Of a DNA stretch of 64,000 bases, positions 7,980-16,559 are shown piece by piece. Source of the stretch: Pelagovum pacificum (GTDB lineage: Bacteria > Pseudomonadota > Alphaproteobacteria > Rhodobacterales > Rhodobacteraceae). Location of the stretch: positions 620,001 through 684,000 of the forward strand of contig NZ_CP065915.1 of the NCBI RefSeq assembly GCF_016134045.1, read 5' to 3'. The number at the start of each line of letters is the position of its first letter. Positions within the stretch are counted from its first letter, which is position 1. The notes below the pieces were generated by a model, which worked only from the letters and a program-made list of their open reading frames with translations, searched no databases and was not told where the DNA came from. A program made the position numbers and the translations under genes.

Positions 7980-9164
7980 ATGTGGCTCAGCGATTTCCGC
8001 GTGGTCCTGCCGGACCGGGTGCTCGACCGTGGCTCGGTCCGCGTCGAGGACGGGCGCATCAGCGCGATCGCGGAGGGACTGGTCACCGGTGCGGCGATGG
8101 AGGGCGGCGGCCTGCTGCTCATGCCTGGCTTCATCGACATGCACGGCGACATGATCGAGCGCGAGGTCGAACCCCGCCCCGGCGTGCGGATGCCGGTCGA
8201 GCTTGGCCTGCGCGATCTCGACCGCCGGCTCAAGGCGTCGGGGATCACGACGGCCTATGCCTCGGTCGGTTTCCACCCCGGATCGGTCTACGGCACCCTG
8301 CGCCACCGCGACACGGCACGCGAGCTGCTGCGCTCGCTCAAGTCGATGGCGGGGGAGCTTAAGGTCGACCACAAGGTCCACGCCCGGATGGAGATCACCT
8401 TTCCCGAGGCGCTCGACATCGTGGAAGAGCTGATCGCCGACGGAACGGTCGACCTCGTTTCGCTGATGGATCACACGCCGGGGCAGGGCCAGTACCGCGA
8501 CGTCGAACGCTTCGTGCGCTTCATCGCCAACGAGCGCGGCATCGACGAGGAGGAGGCGCGCGGCGAGGTGGACCACAGGCTCGCCGAATCCCGCCGGCAG
8601 GCCGGAGCGGTGGAACGCGTCCTGCGCGCGATCTCCGAGGCCTGCGCCGCGCAGGGCATTCCGCTCGCCAGCCACGACGACGACACCGACGAGAAGGTCG
8701 CGCTGATGAAGCGCCTCGGCGCGAGCATCTCCGAGTTTCCCGTCACCGCCGATGCCGCGGCGGCGGCGCAGGCCGCCGGTCTTGCCGTCGCGATGGGGGC
8801 GCCGAACGCGCTGCGCGGGACGAGCTACTCCGGCAACCTCTCGGCGCGTGAGGCGCATCGGGCCGGGCTGCTCGACCTGCTGGCGGCGGACTATCATCCC
8901 TCGGCGATCCTGCCCGCCGTGCTTGTGCTGGCAGAGCAGGATCCGCGTGGCCTCGCCGGATCGACGCGACTGGCCACGTCCAATCCGGCGCGGGTCCTCG
9001 GGCTGACGGATCGGGGCGAGATCGCGGAAGGTCTCTCTGCCGATCTCGTGGTCGCGGATGACCTCGGCGTGGGCCACGTTCGCGCGACCTTCCGCGCTGG
9101 CCGGCAAATCTATTCCGACGGCTCGGTCCCCCTTCGCCTGCCGGTTTCGGCGTCTCCGGACTGA
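7980..9164 (+). CDS. PhnM-type amidohydrolase (alpha-D-ribose 1-methylphosphonate 5-triphosphate diphosphatase family)
   Basis: A 394-residue amidohydrolase of the PhnM branch. Characteristic segments are GFIDMHGDMIEREVEPRPGV (metal-binding strand 1 with the family's arginine-proline-glycine signature), SLMDHTPGQGQYRD and LASHDDDTDEK, and the C-terminal ATSNPARVLGL. In the C-P lyase pathway PhnM releases diphosphate from the ribosyl-triphosphate intermediate. No phnG-L genes accompany it; it stands 79 bases after pcaG. It may be a paralogue with another substrate, so the symbol phnM is withheld. ATG 7980 follows GGGAGAG. Confidence 0.8.
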   Translation: MWLSDFRVVLPDRVLDRGSVRVEDGRISAIAEGLVTGAAMEGGGLLLMPGFIDMHGDMIEREVEPRPGVRMPVELGLRDLDRRLKASGITTAYASVGFHPGSVYGTLRHRDTARELLRSLKSMAGELKVDHKVHARMEITFPEALDIVEELIADGTVDLVSLMDHTPGQGQYRDVERFVRFIANERGIDEEEARGEVDHRLAESRRQAGAVERVLRAISEACAAQGIPLASHDDDTDEKVALMKRLGASISEFPVTADAAAAAQAAGLAVAMGAPNALRGTSYSGNLSAREAHRAGLLDLLAADYHPSAILPAVLVLAEQDPRGLAGSTRLATSNPARVLGLTDRGEIAEGLSADLVVADDLGVGHVRATFRAGRQIYSDGSVPLRLPVSASPD

Positions 9165-9200
9165 CCATGGTCTTCGGCTGAACGGGCCCGCCCGATCAGA

Positions 9201-9875
9201 TCACTCGATGACGTCCATCGGCTCCAGCACCGCAGGGCCCTCGGGCAGGGACAGCACCCCGACCGCGTCGAGCCCGCCGAGCACGGAATCCACCGCCACC
9301 GTGGCGAGGATGATGCCCATCACCCGGCTGATGATGCTTGCCCCCGTCGTGCCGATCACGCCCTTCAGCCGTGCGGCGAGCAGCAGAAGCACCAGCGTGA
9401 TGACCAGCACGATGACCAGCAGCCCCGCCGTCACGACCTGATCGGGGATGGAGGTGCGGTGGTTGTCGGTCAGCACGACGATCGCCAGCATAGCCCCGGG
9501 CGAGGCGATGGACGGGATCGCCAGCGGAAAGACCGCCCCGGCGAGGTGATCGCGCTCCGCCTCCTCGATCTCGCGGGCCGGTTTGCTCTCGCCGAAGATC
9601 ATGGTCATCGCGAAGATGAACAGGATGATCCCGCCCGCGATCTGGAACGAGCCGAACCTGAGACCGAGCGCCTCGAGCAGCAACTGCCCCGCGACGAGGA
9701 AACCGAGCAGCACCAGCGTCGCCACCACGACCGCGCGCACGGCAAAGCGCCAGTGCAGCGCGGCAGGCACGCCCGCGGCGGCGAAGTAGAACACCGGCAG
9801 CGATCCGATCGGGTCCACGACCACGAACAGGGTGACGAACTCGCGCAACAAGGTGGGCCAGTCGAACTCGGGCAA
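9201..9875 (-). CDS. MarC-family integral membrane protein
   Basis: A 224-residue membrane protein of the MarC/YchE family with about six hydrophobic segments. The family motif FVVVDPIGSLPVF lies near the N-terminus and GASIISRVMGIILATVAVDSVLGG near the C-terminus. The function of MarC proteins is unknown; the old link to multiple antibiotic resistance in E. coli was not upheld. I take TTG at 9875 as start because AAGGA precedes it closely and the family length fits; a GTG at 9914 would add 13 residues. It is convergent with the PhnM-like gene. Confidence 0.82.
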   Translation of the reverse strand: MPEFDWPTLLREFVTLFVVVDPIGSLPVFYFAAAGVPAALHWRFAVRAVVVATLVLLGFLVAGQLLLEALGLRFGSFQIAGGIILFIFAMTMIFGESKPAREIEEAERDHLAGAVFPLAIPSIASPGAMLAIVVLTDNHRTSIPDQVVTAGLLVIVLVITLVLLLLAARLKGVIGTTGASIISRVMGIILATVAVDSVLGGLDAVGVLSLPEGPAVLEPMDVIE

Positions 9876-10051
9876 GGCGGTCCTTTCGGGGGCGACAGGG
9901 AATATCGGAAGCACGCGGGGACGTGGACGATTTATTTATACATCTCGGGCAATCATTGCCATGCGCACCGGCAATTTACCGGCGCGGCACATGGACACTT
10001 GGCGGTTGGCCGTTACCTTTGCCACGAAGAGACTCAGAGGGGAGCTATCGC

Positions 10052-12349
10052 ATGCAGAAGTTCGGCAAGAGCCAGCCGGTGAAACGGGTCGAGGACGTGC
10101 GCTTCCTGACCGGACACGGTGCCTATGTCGATGACGTCGCGCCCGAGGGGGCGCTGATCGGCTACGTCTTCCGCTCACCCGTCGCCCATGCCGCGATCAC
10201 CGCACTCGACGTGTCCGAAGCGCGGCAGGCGCCGGGCGTTCACCTCGTGCTGACACTCGCCGATCTGGAAGAGGCCGGCATGGACGTCGGCATGGACACC
10301 GAGCCGGTGAAGAACCGCGACGGCAGCAAGGGCGCCACGCCCGAGCGTCCGATCCTCGCCCGCGACCGTGTCCGCTTCGTGGGTGAGCCCGTCGCCTTCG
10401 TCGTCGCCGACAGCCTTGCGGAGGCGAAGAACGCCGCCGAGCTGATCGAGCTCGATTTCGACGAACTGCCCGTCCATGTCGAGACCGCCGTCGGGGGCGA
10501 GCCGATCCATGACGGCGTCGCCGACAACCGCGCCTTCGACTTCGGCCTCGGCCCGGAGGACGAAGTCGCGGCGGCCATCGACAAGGCGGCGCACGTCGTG
10601 CGCTGCAAGGCGATCGGAAACCGGATCATCGTCAACTCGATGGAGCCGCGCGGTTGCTACGCAGAGCTTCAGGGCAACCGCCTGCACCTCTGCTACAACG
10701 GGCAGGGCGTCTGGGGCATCCGCGACCTGATCGCCGAGAAGCTCAAGCTGGACGAGGCCGACGTGCGCGTCACCACGCCCGATGTCGGTGGCGGTTTCGG
10801 CATGAAAGGCTCCGACTACCCGGAACTGTACCTCGTTTCCCAAGCTGCCCGCGCGCTCGGCAAGCCGGTGCACTGGATGGGTGACCGGACCGAGTCGATG
10901 CTGTCCGACAACGGCGGCCGCGACCTGATCTCCGACACCGTGCTCGCCTTCGACGAGGACTATCGCATCACCGCCTACCGGGTGGACACCGTGTCGAATC
11001 TCGGCGCCTACAATTCCGGGTTCGCGCAGCACATCCAGTCGACGCTGTTCTCCAAGGTCATGCCCGGCGTCTACGACATCCCCGCCGCGTTCCTGCATGT
11101 CGAGGGCGTCTTCACCAACACGGTGCAGATCGACGCCTACCGCGGTGCCGGCCGGCCGGAGGCGATCTACGTCCTCGAACGGTCGATGGACAACGCGGCC
11201 CGGACGCTCGGCGTCGACCCGCTCGAGCTGCGGCGTCGCAACTTCATCGCGCCGGCCAACTTCCCCTTCACCTCGCCGACCAACGTCACCTACGACGTGG
11301 GCGAGTTCGACCGCGTCCTCGCGCGGGCCGAGGTTGAGGCCGACATCGCCGGCTTCGCCGACCGCAAGGCCGCGTCGGAGGCCGACGGCAAGCTGCGCGG
11401 CATCGGGCTCTGCTACTATATCGAGTCGATCCTCGGCGATCCGGGCGAGAACGCGAAGGTGGAGTTCAACGAGGACGGCACAGTGTCGATCTTCGTCGGC
11501 ACACAGTCGAACGGGCAGGGCCATGAAACGGTCTATGCCCAGTTCCTGGCCGACCAGACCGGGATCCCGGCGGACAGGATCAAGGTGATCCAGGGCGATT
11601 CCGACCTCATCAAGACCGGTGGCGGCACCGGCGGCTCACGCTCGGTCACGACCCAGACCAACGCCACGCTGGTGACGGTCGAAGCGATCACCAAGGGCTT
11701 CACTGCCTTCCTCGCCGAGGAAGAGGGTGTCGATGCCTCCGAGATCTCCTTCGATGACGAGACGTTCCGCATCCCGGGCTCCAACATGGCTCCGACCATG
11801 CTCGACGTCGCGGAGATGGCGCGCGCCAAGGGCAAGGAAGAGCTGCTGAAGTGGGATGAACGCGGGGAACTCGAACAGATGTCTTTCCCGAACGGCGCCC
11901 ACATCGCCGAGGTCGAGATCCAGCCGGAAACGGGCGAGACGACAGTGGTGAAATACACCGTGGTCGACGACCTCGGGAACCTCATCAACCCGATGCTGGC
12001 CGAGGGACAGGTCCACGGCGGCGTCGCGCAGGGCATCGGGCAGGCGATCAACGAACGCACCGTCTACGACGAGACCGGTCAGGCGCTGACCGCGACCTTC
12101 ATGGATTACGGGATGCCGCGCGCCTACGATGTGCCGTGGGTGGCTTTCCACTCCGAACCCGTGCCCTCGAAGAACAACCCGATGGGCATGAAGGGCTGCG
12201 GGGAGGCCGGCACCGTCGGCGCCTGTGCCGCCGTGGCGAACGCCGTGCAGGACGCGCTCTGGGATCGTGGCGTCCGCGACGTGCAGATGCCCTTCACCCC
12301 GCTGCGTGTGTGGGAACTGATGAACGAGGCACAGGGTGCCGCTGCGTGA
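10052..12349 (+). CDS. Molybdopterin-binding large subunit, xanthine dehydrogenase / form II CO-dehydrogenase-like
   Basis: A 765-residue molybdenum hydroxylase large subunit. Visible motifs: the N-terminal KRVEDVRFLTGHGAYVDD, the pterin contacts VGGGFGMKG and GQGHETVYAQFLADQTGIP, GTGGSRSVTTQ, and the catalytic glutamate region GCGEAGTVGAC. The active-site loop reads AYRGAGRPE, the form II signature, not the AYxCSFR of true CO dehydrogenase, so aldehydes, purines or other heterocycles are likelier substrates. No FAD (CoxM) or 2Fe-2S (CoxS) subunit gene is adjacent. ATG 10052 follows GAGGGGAGC; a longer in-frame extension lacks a ribosome site. Confidence 0.88.
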   Translation: MQKFGKSQPVKRVEDVRFLTGHGAYVDDVAPEGALIGYVFRSPVAHAAITALDVSEARQAPGVHLVLTLADLEEAGMDVGMDTEPVKNRDGSKGATPERPILARDRVRFVGEPVAFVVADSLAEAKNAAELIELDFDELPVHVETAVGGEPIHDGVADNRAFDFGLGPEDEVAAAIDKAAHVVRCKAIGNRIIVNSMEPRGCYAELQGNRLHLCYNGQGVWGIRDLIAEKLKLDEADVRVTTPDVGGGFGMKGSDYPELYLVSQAARALGKPVHWMGDRTESMLSDNGGRDLISDTVLAFDEDYRITAYRVDTVSNLGAYNSGFAQHIQSTLFSKVMPGVYDIPAAFLHVEGVFTNTVQIDAYRGAGRPEAIYVLERSMDNAARTLGVDPLELRRRNFIAPANFPFTSPTNVTYDVGEFDRVLARAEVEADIAGFADRKAASEADGKLRGIGLCYYIESILGDPGENAKVEFNEDGTVSIFVGTQSNGQGHETVYAQFLADQTGIPADRIKVIQGDSDLIKTGGGTGGSRSVTTQTNATLVTVEAITKGFTAFLAEEEGVDASEISFDDETFRIPGSNMAPTMLDVAEMARAKGKEELLKWDERGELEQMSFPNGAHIAEVEIQPETGETTVVKYTVVDDLGNLINPMLAEGQVHGGVAQGIGQAINERTVYDETGQALTATFMDYGMPRAYDVPWVAFHSEPVPSKNNPMGMKGCGEAGTVGACAAVANAVQDALWDRGVRDVQMPFTPLRVWELMNEAQGAAA

Positions 12350-13421
12350 TTACTTCCTCGGCCTGTTCGGGCGCAAACCCGTTCAGGCCGAGGGCAGGGG
12401 CCGCCATCGCGGCCCCGCGACGCATGTCATCGTGCTGGACGGCACGATGTCGACCTTGCGGGAAGGACACGAAAGCAACGCGGGCCTCGCGTTCAAGCTG
12501 CTGCGCGAGGTCGGCCGCAAGACCAACCTGACCGTCTATTACGAAGCCGGCATTCAGTGGCGCGACTGGTCGCAGACCGTCGACGTGGCCGCCGGGCGTG
12601 GCATCAACCGCCAGATCCGCCGCTCTTACGGCACGCTCGCCTCTCGCTACCGGGAGGGCGACAAGATCGTGCTGATCGGCTTCTCGCGCGGGGCCTACGC
12701 GGTGCGCTCGCTCGCCGGGATCGTCGACATGGTCGGCCTGCTCCGGAACCGACACGCCACCGTCCGCAACGTCCGCCAGGCGTTCCGCCACTACCGCAAC
12801 GGCGGACGCGGCCCTGTGGCGGAGACGTTCCGCGAGAAGTTCTGCTACCCCGACGTGAAGATCGAGGCGGTGGCGGTCTGGGACACGGTGAAGTCGCTCG
12901 GTATCCGCTTTCCCGTCCTCGGCCAGTGGGTCGACGAGAAGGACCGCTTTCACAACCACGAACCCGTCGGGGTCGTGCACAATGCCTTCCAGGCCCTCGC
13001 GCTTGATGAAAACCGCGATGCCTACGCGCCGGTGATGTGGCACCGCCCGAACGGCTGGTCCGGCACGATGGAGCAGGTCTGGTTCCGCGGAACGCACGGT
13101 GACATCGGCGGCCAGTTCAGCGGCGCTGATCAAAGCCGACCGCTGTCGAACATTCCGCTGGTGTGGCTGCTGGACCGGGTCGAAAGCGTCGGCGTGCCGC
13201 TGCCCGAGGGCTGGCGCGACCGCTTCCCGCAGGACGCCGATGCGCCGTCGATCGGGCGCTGGCGCGGCTGGGGCAAGATTTTCATCATGCGCCGCAAGCG
13301 TATCGTGGGGCGCGACCCGTCGGAATTCATACATCCGACCGCTGCTGAACGGATGTCCGGGCCGCTGCCCTGTCCGGTGTGGCAGCCGCCCGCGGCTCAT
13401 ACGACATTGGCAGGGGAGTAA
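12336..13421 (+). CDS. DUF2235 alpha/beta-hydrolase domain protein
   Basis: A 361-residue protein with a DUF2235 hydrolase fold. The nucleophile elbow is GFSRGAYAVR (Ser117), preceded by the family strand VIVLDGT (residues 31-37) and followed by AVWDTVKSLG and WFRGTHGDIGG, which carry the acid and histidine positions. Type VI effector phospholipases of the Tle1 group share this domain, but there is no secretion gene, Rhs or VgrG nearby and no signal peptide, so a cytoplasmic hydrolase is the safer reading. It starts at GTG 12336, overlapping the upstream oxidoreductase gene by 14 bases in another frame. Confidence 0.8.
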   Translation: MPLRDYFLGLFGRKPVQAEGRGRHRGPATHVIVLDGTMSTLREGHESNAGLAFKLLREVGRKTNLTVYYEAGIQWRDWSQTVDVAAGRGINRQIRRSYGTLASRYREGDKIVLIGFSRGAYAVRSLAGIVDMVGLLRNRHATVRNVRQAFRHYRNGGRGPVAETFREKFCYPDVKIEAVAVWDTVKSLGIRFPVLGQWVDEKDRFHNHEPVGVVHNAFQALALDENRDAYAPVMWHRPNGWSGTMEQVWFRGTHGDIGGQFSGADQSRPLSNIPLVWLLDRVESVGVPLPEGWRDRFPQDADAPSIGRWRGWGKIFIMRRKRIVGRDPSEFIHPTAAERMSGPLPCPVWQPPAAHTTLAGE

Positions 13422-13469
13422 CCGGACACCTGTCCGGTTGTTGCGCGCGCGAAACATTGTCCGCGCGCG
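13420..13469. terminator. Two stem-loops between convergent DUF2235 gene and metF
   Basis: AACCGGACA (13420-13428) pairs with TGTCCGGTT (13431-13439). A second stem, CGCGCGCG at 13444-13451 and 13462-13469, follows with a ten-base loop. They fill the gap between converging genes and probably end transcription from both sides. T-runs are short, so strength is uncertain. Confidence 0.5.
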
Positions 13470-13502
13470 TCCGTCGCTATCTGTTTCTGGAGTCGTGTCG
13501 CC

Positions 13503-14369
13503 TCAGGCGACGTCGCGCAGTTCAACCTTCGGCTTGATGCCGAGCGCGTGACACACGTCCCGCGTCAGGTCGGGCTTGTTGAGCGTGTAGAAGTGGAGGT
13601 GCTCTACCCCGCCCTGCATCAGGTCGTCGCACAGTTCGGTCGCGAGTGCCGTGGCAAGCAGGTCCTTGTCGGCCTGCGTCTCGGCATGGTCGAACGCATC
13701 GGACACGACCTGCGGGATCGAGGTGCCGGTCATGTTGGCAAACTTGCGTGCGCCGTTCCAGTTCTCGATCGGCAGGATGCCCGGCACGATCGGCGCGTCG
13801 ATACCGGCCTTCTCGCAAGCGTCGCGGAAGCGGAAGAACGTCTCCGCCTCGAAGAAGAACTGCGTGATCGCGGAGGTCGCGCCCGCGTCGATCTTGCGCT
13901 TCAGGTACTCGACGTCGGCCGCGGTATCCGCCGCGTCGGGATGCTTCTCGGGGTAGGCGCCGACGTGGATCAGGAACTTGCCGGTGTCGGCCAGCGCTTC
14001 GATCAGCTCGACCGAGTTGGCGAAGCCGTCGGGATGGGCCGTGAAGCTGCCCTCGCCCTTGGGCGGGTCGCCGCGCAGCGCGACGATGCGGTTCACGCCG
14101 ACCTCGGAATAGCCCTTGGCGATCTCCAGCGTCTCCTCGCGGGAGGCGTTGACGCAGGTCAGGTGCGCCGCGACGTTGAGGCCGGAGGTCTTGTGGATCG
14201 TGCCGACCGCCTCGTGCGTCAGTTGCCGCGTGGTGCCGCCCGCGCCGTAGGTGACGGACACGAATTCCGGCGACAGCGCCGACAGCGCATTGACGCAATC
14301 CCAGAGCCGGAAGGACCCTTCGAGGTTCTTCGGCGGAAAGAATTCAAACGAAACGGAAGGCGTGGGCAT
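13503..14369 (-). CDS. metF: Methylenetetrahydrofolate reductase
   Basis: FAD enzyme that reduces 5,10-methylene-THF to 5-methyl-THF for methionine synthesis; 288 residues. The N-terminus has the catalytic-glutamate motif SFEFFPPKN, followed by SVTYGAGGTT, the THF/FAD segment IVALRGDPPKGEG, the strand GAYPEKHPDA and ITQFFFEAETFFRF. ATG 14369 is chosen because AAGGA lies 8 bases upstream; a GTG at 14393 would extend it by eight residues without a usable site. It is divergent from the MetR-type regulator across a 93-base region with an inverted repeat. Confidence 0.95.
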   Translation of the reverse strand: MPTPSVSFEFFPPKNLEGSFRLWDCVNALSALSPEFVSVTYGAGGTTRQLTHEAVGTIHKTSGLNVAAHLTCVNASREETLEIAKGYSEVGVNRIVALRGDPPKGEGSFTAHPDGFANSVELIEALADTGKFLIHVGAYPEKHPDAADTAADVEYLKRKIDAGATSAITQFFFEAETFFRFRDACEKAGIDAPIVPGILPIENWNGARKFANMTGTSIPQVVSDAFDHAETQADKDLLATALATELCDDLMQGGVEHLHFYTLNKPDLTRDVCHALGIKPKVELRDVA

Positions 14370-14421
14370 TGGGGTCGTCCTTTTGTTCGCCACTCTTGTC
14401 TCATGTCATGCTTCGTGAGAC

Positions 14422-14453
14422 AAACTCATAACCCTCACCACGATGATGAGTTT
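14422..14453. promoter_or_regulatory. Inverted repeat in the metF-metR intergenic region
   Basis: AAACTCAT (14422-14429) and its exact reverse complement ATGAGTTT (14446-14453) are separated by 16 bases, placing the arm centres about 24 bases apart. It lies 10 bases before the regulator start and about 50 before metF. This is a likely operator for the divergently encoded LysR/MetR protein, although it does not match the enteric MetR box TGAA-N5-TTCA. Confidence 0.6.
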
Positions 14454-14462
14454 CGTTCGATA

Positions 14463-15368
14463 ATGCATATCGAGTTCCGGCACCTGCGAACGATCCAGGC
14501 GATCCACGAAACCGGCGGGCTGGCCCGCGCTGCCGACCGGCTCAACATCACGCAATCCGCCTTGTCCCACCAGATCAAGGGGATCGAGGACCAGGCGGGG
14601 GTGGAGCTCTTCGTGCGCCGCTCCAAACCGCTGAAGCTGTCGGCGGCGGGAATGAAGCTGCTGGCCGCCGCGGACGAGATCCTTCCCCGCGTCGCCGCGC
14701 TCGAGGCGGAGTTCGCGGGGTTGCAGGCGGGCTCGTCCGGGCGGCTTCATATCGCGATCGAGTGTCACGCCTGTTTCGAGTGGCTGTTCCCGGTGCTCGA
14801 ACAGTTCCGCAAGGCCTGGCCCGAAGTCGATGTCGACATCCGCCCCGGGCTCGCGTTCGACGCGTTGCCCGCGCTCCAGAAGGAGCAGGTCGATCTCGTC
14901 GTCTCCTCCGACCCGGAGGACCTGCCCAACGTCGAGTTCACACCACTGTTCGATTACGAGCCGGTGTTCGTCGCGTCCGCCGCGAACCCGCTGGCCGAGA
15001 AGACCTTCATCGAGGCCGAGGATTTTCGGGACCAGACGCTGATCTCCTACCCGGTGGACCGGGCGCGGCTCGACATCTTCTCGCAGTTGCTGACGCCGGC
15101 AAGGGTGGAGCCCCGCGCGATCCGGCAGGTGGAGCTGACGGCGGTGATCCTGTTGCTCGTCGCATCGAACCGTGGCGTGGCGGTTCTGCCCGACTGGGTG
15201 GTGCGTCAGGTGCGCTACAATTCCGACTACGTGACACGGCCGCTGACGAAGTCGGGCCTGACACGGCGGCTCTATGCCGCGACGCGGTCGGACGACATGG
15301 GCAAACCCTACATGGCCAACCTCGTGCGACTCGCCCGGCAGGAAGCGGTGAAGCTGCAGCGGGGCTGA
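14463..15368 (+). CDS. metR: LysR-family regulator, MetR-type
   Basis: A 301-residue LysR transcription factor. The N-terminal winged helix-turn-helix is clear (FRHLRTIQAIHETGGLARAA, then LNITQSALSHQIKGIEDQAG). The effector domain begins near residue 90 with GRLHIAIECHACFEWLFPVL; the H-x-C-F-E-W-L segment is characteristic of MetR proteins, which respond to homocysteine. Divergence from metF makes activation of metF the obvious role, with autoregulation from the shared region. The symbol is based on this context plus the segment above, not on a tree. Confidence 0.85.
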   Translation: MHIEFRHLRTIQAIHETGGLARAADRLNITQSALSHQIKGIEDQAGVELFVRRSKPLKLSAAGMKLLAAADEILPRVAALEAEFAGLQAGSSGRLHIAIECHACFEWLFPVLEQFRKAWPEVDVDIRPGLAFDALPALQKEQVDLVVSSDPEDLPNVEFTPLFDYEPVFVASAANPLAEKTFIEAEDFRDQTLISYPVDRARLDIFSQLLTPARVEPRAIRQVELTAVILLLVASNRGVAVLPDWVVRQVRYNSDYVTRPLTKSGLTRRLYAATRSDDMGKPYMANLVRLARQEAVKLQRG

Positions 15369-15402
15369 GGCACGCGGCCACGACGGCGTTTCGGGCCGGG
15401 AC

Positions 15403-15431
15403 TGGACGGGGCGCGTCGAAGGCCCTATACG
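15403..15431 (+). promoter_or_regulatory. Candidate sigma-70 promoter of suhB
   Basis: TGGACG (15403-15408) and TATACG (15426-15431) are separated by 17 bases, each matching 4 of 6 consensus positions. Transcription would start near 15438, leaving a leader of about 30 bases before ATG 15469. Confidence 0.4.
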
Positions 15432-15468
15432 CGCGGCCCGACCCCACCAGACAAGAGAGACGCGACCG

Positions 15469-16257
15469 ATGGCCCTGAGCGCGAACATGAACGTCATGAT
15501 CAAGGCGGCCCGTGCGGCCGGGCGCTCGCTGGTAAAGGACTTCCGCGAGGTCGAGAACCTGCAGGTTTCCTCGAAGGGACCGGGCGACTTCGTTTCCCGC
15601 GCCGACCGCCGCTCGGAAGAGATCATCCGCGAAATCCTCGTCGAGGCCCGCCCGAATTACGGCTTCCTCGGCGAAGAGGGCGGCGAGATCGAAGGCAAGG
15701 ATCCGACGCGCCGCTGGATCGTCGATCCGCTCGACGGCACCACGAACTTCCTGCACGGCATGCCGCACTGGGCGGTCTCCATCGCGCTGGAATACAAGGG
15801 CCAGATCATCGCGGGCGTCGTTCACGACCCTGCCAAGGACGAGCTTTTCTTCGCCGAGAAAGGCGAGGGGTCCTGGATGAACCAGTCGCGGCTCAGGGTT
15901 TCCGGTCGCACCCGGATGATCGAGAGCGTCTTCGCCACCGGCCTGCCGTTCGGCGGCCGCGGCGACCTGCCCGCGACCGTGCGTGAACTGGCCCGTCTGC
16001 TGCCCGCGACCGCCGGCGTGCGCCGCTGGGGCGCGGCGTCGCTCGACCTTGCCTATGTCGCGGCCGGTCGCTTCGACGGCTACTGGGAGCGGGGTCTGAA
16101 CGCCTGGGACGTCGCCGCCGGTCTCCTCATCGTCCGCGAGGCCGGAGGATTCGCCGAGCCGATCCGCCCGACGCGCGACATCGTTGAAGATGGCGAAATA
16201 GTTTGCTCGAACGAGCCGATATTCACCCAATTTGCCAAGGTAATCAGGGGCGAATAA
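15469..16257 (+). CDS. suhB: Inositol-1-monophosphatase family protein (SuhB)
   Basis: A 262-residue Mg2+-dependent, Li+-sensitive type phosphatase. The metal-binding motifs are FLGEEGGE (Glu pair), WIVDPLDGTTNFLHGMP (the D-P-L-D-G-T-T-N motif) and the C-terminal GLNAWDVAAGLLIVREAGG. These cover the whole active site. SuhB-type proteins hydrolyse inositol and related sugar phosphates and, in enteric bacteria, also act in rRNA transcription. It is monocistronic, with its own candidate promoter. Confidence 0.92.
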   Translation: MALSANMNVMIKAARAAGRSLVKDFREVENLQVSSKGPGDFVSRADRRSEEIIREILVEARPNYGFLGEEGGEIEGKDPTRRWIVDPLDGTTNFLHGMPHWAVSIALEYKGQIIAGVVHDPAKDELFFAEKGEGSWMNQSRLRVSGRTRMIESVFATGLPFGGRGDLPATVRELARLLPATAGVRRWGAASLDLAYVAAGRFDGYWERGLNAWDVAAGLLIVREAGGFAEPIRPTRDIVEDGEIVCSNEPIFTQFAKVIRGE

Positions 16258-16301
16258 GCGCCTGCCACATTCCCGCCACAAAGTTTGGGCGAATTCGTGG
16301 C

Positions 16302-16556
16302 ATGAAACGCCGCTGCCACATTTTCCGCCATAATTCGTTTCGCGCAGATGAGCGCGGTGCGATGACCGTCGACACGGTGATGCTGATCGCGCTGGCCGCC
16401 AGCATCTGCGTGTCCCTGACCATTGTCGTCGGGGGCGGCGCGGTGAAGACCGGCGATACATCGGCGTCGAGGGTCGAGAGCGCGGTCGCCCTGTTCGCGT
16501 GGAACGAAGCGTCCACCGATCCCGGCACTGCCCGCAGGCCCGGCGCGGGCTACTGA
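16302..16556 (+). CDS. Small Flp-pilin-like single-span membrane protein
   Basis: An 84-residue protein with a basic N-terminus, then the segment DERGAMTVDTVMLIALAASI leading into one hydrophobic helix (about residues 26-47), then a polar tail ending in GAGY. The (D/N)E-x-G-A-x-T-V-(D/E) sequence before the helix resembles the prepilin cleavage region of Flp/TadE-type pilins, with Gly-Ala in place of the usual G/x-x-x-x-E(Y) arrangement. No tad/cpa cluster is near. It is a real-looking orphan: it fits exactly between suhB and the converging VOC gene. Function not recognised beyond this. Confidence 0.55.
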   Translation: MKRRCHIFRHNSFRADERGAMTVDTVMLIALAASICVSLTIVVGGGAVKTGDTSASRVESAVALFAWNEASTDPGTARRPGAGY

Positions 16557-16559
16557 GCG

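Noticed and set aside
10052..12349. True carbon-monoxide dehydrogenase CoxL
   Set aside because: The active-site loop is AYRGAGR (form II), not AYxCSFR, and coxM and coxS are absent.
12336..13421. Type VI secretion phospholipase effector
   Set aside because: The DUF2235 domain is shared with such effectors, but no VgrG, PAAR, immunity or structural T6SS gene is near.
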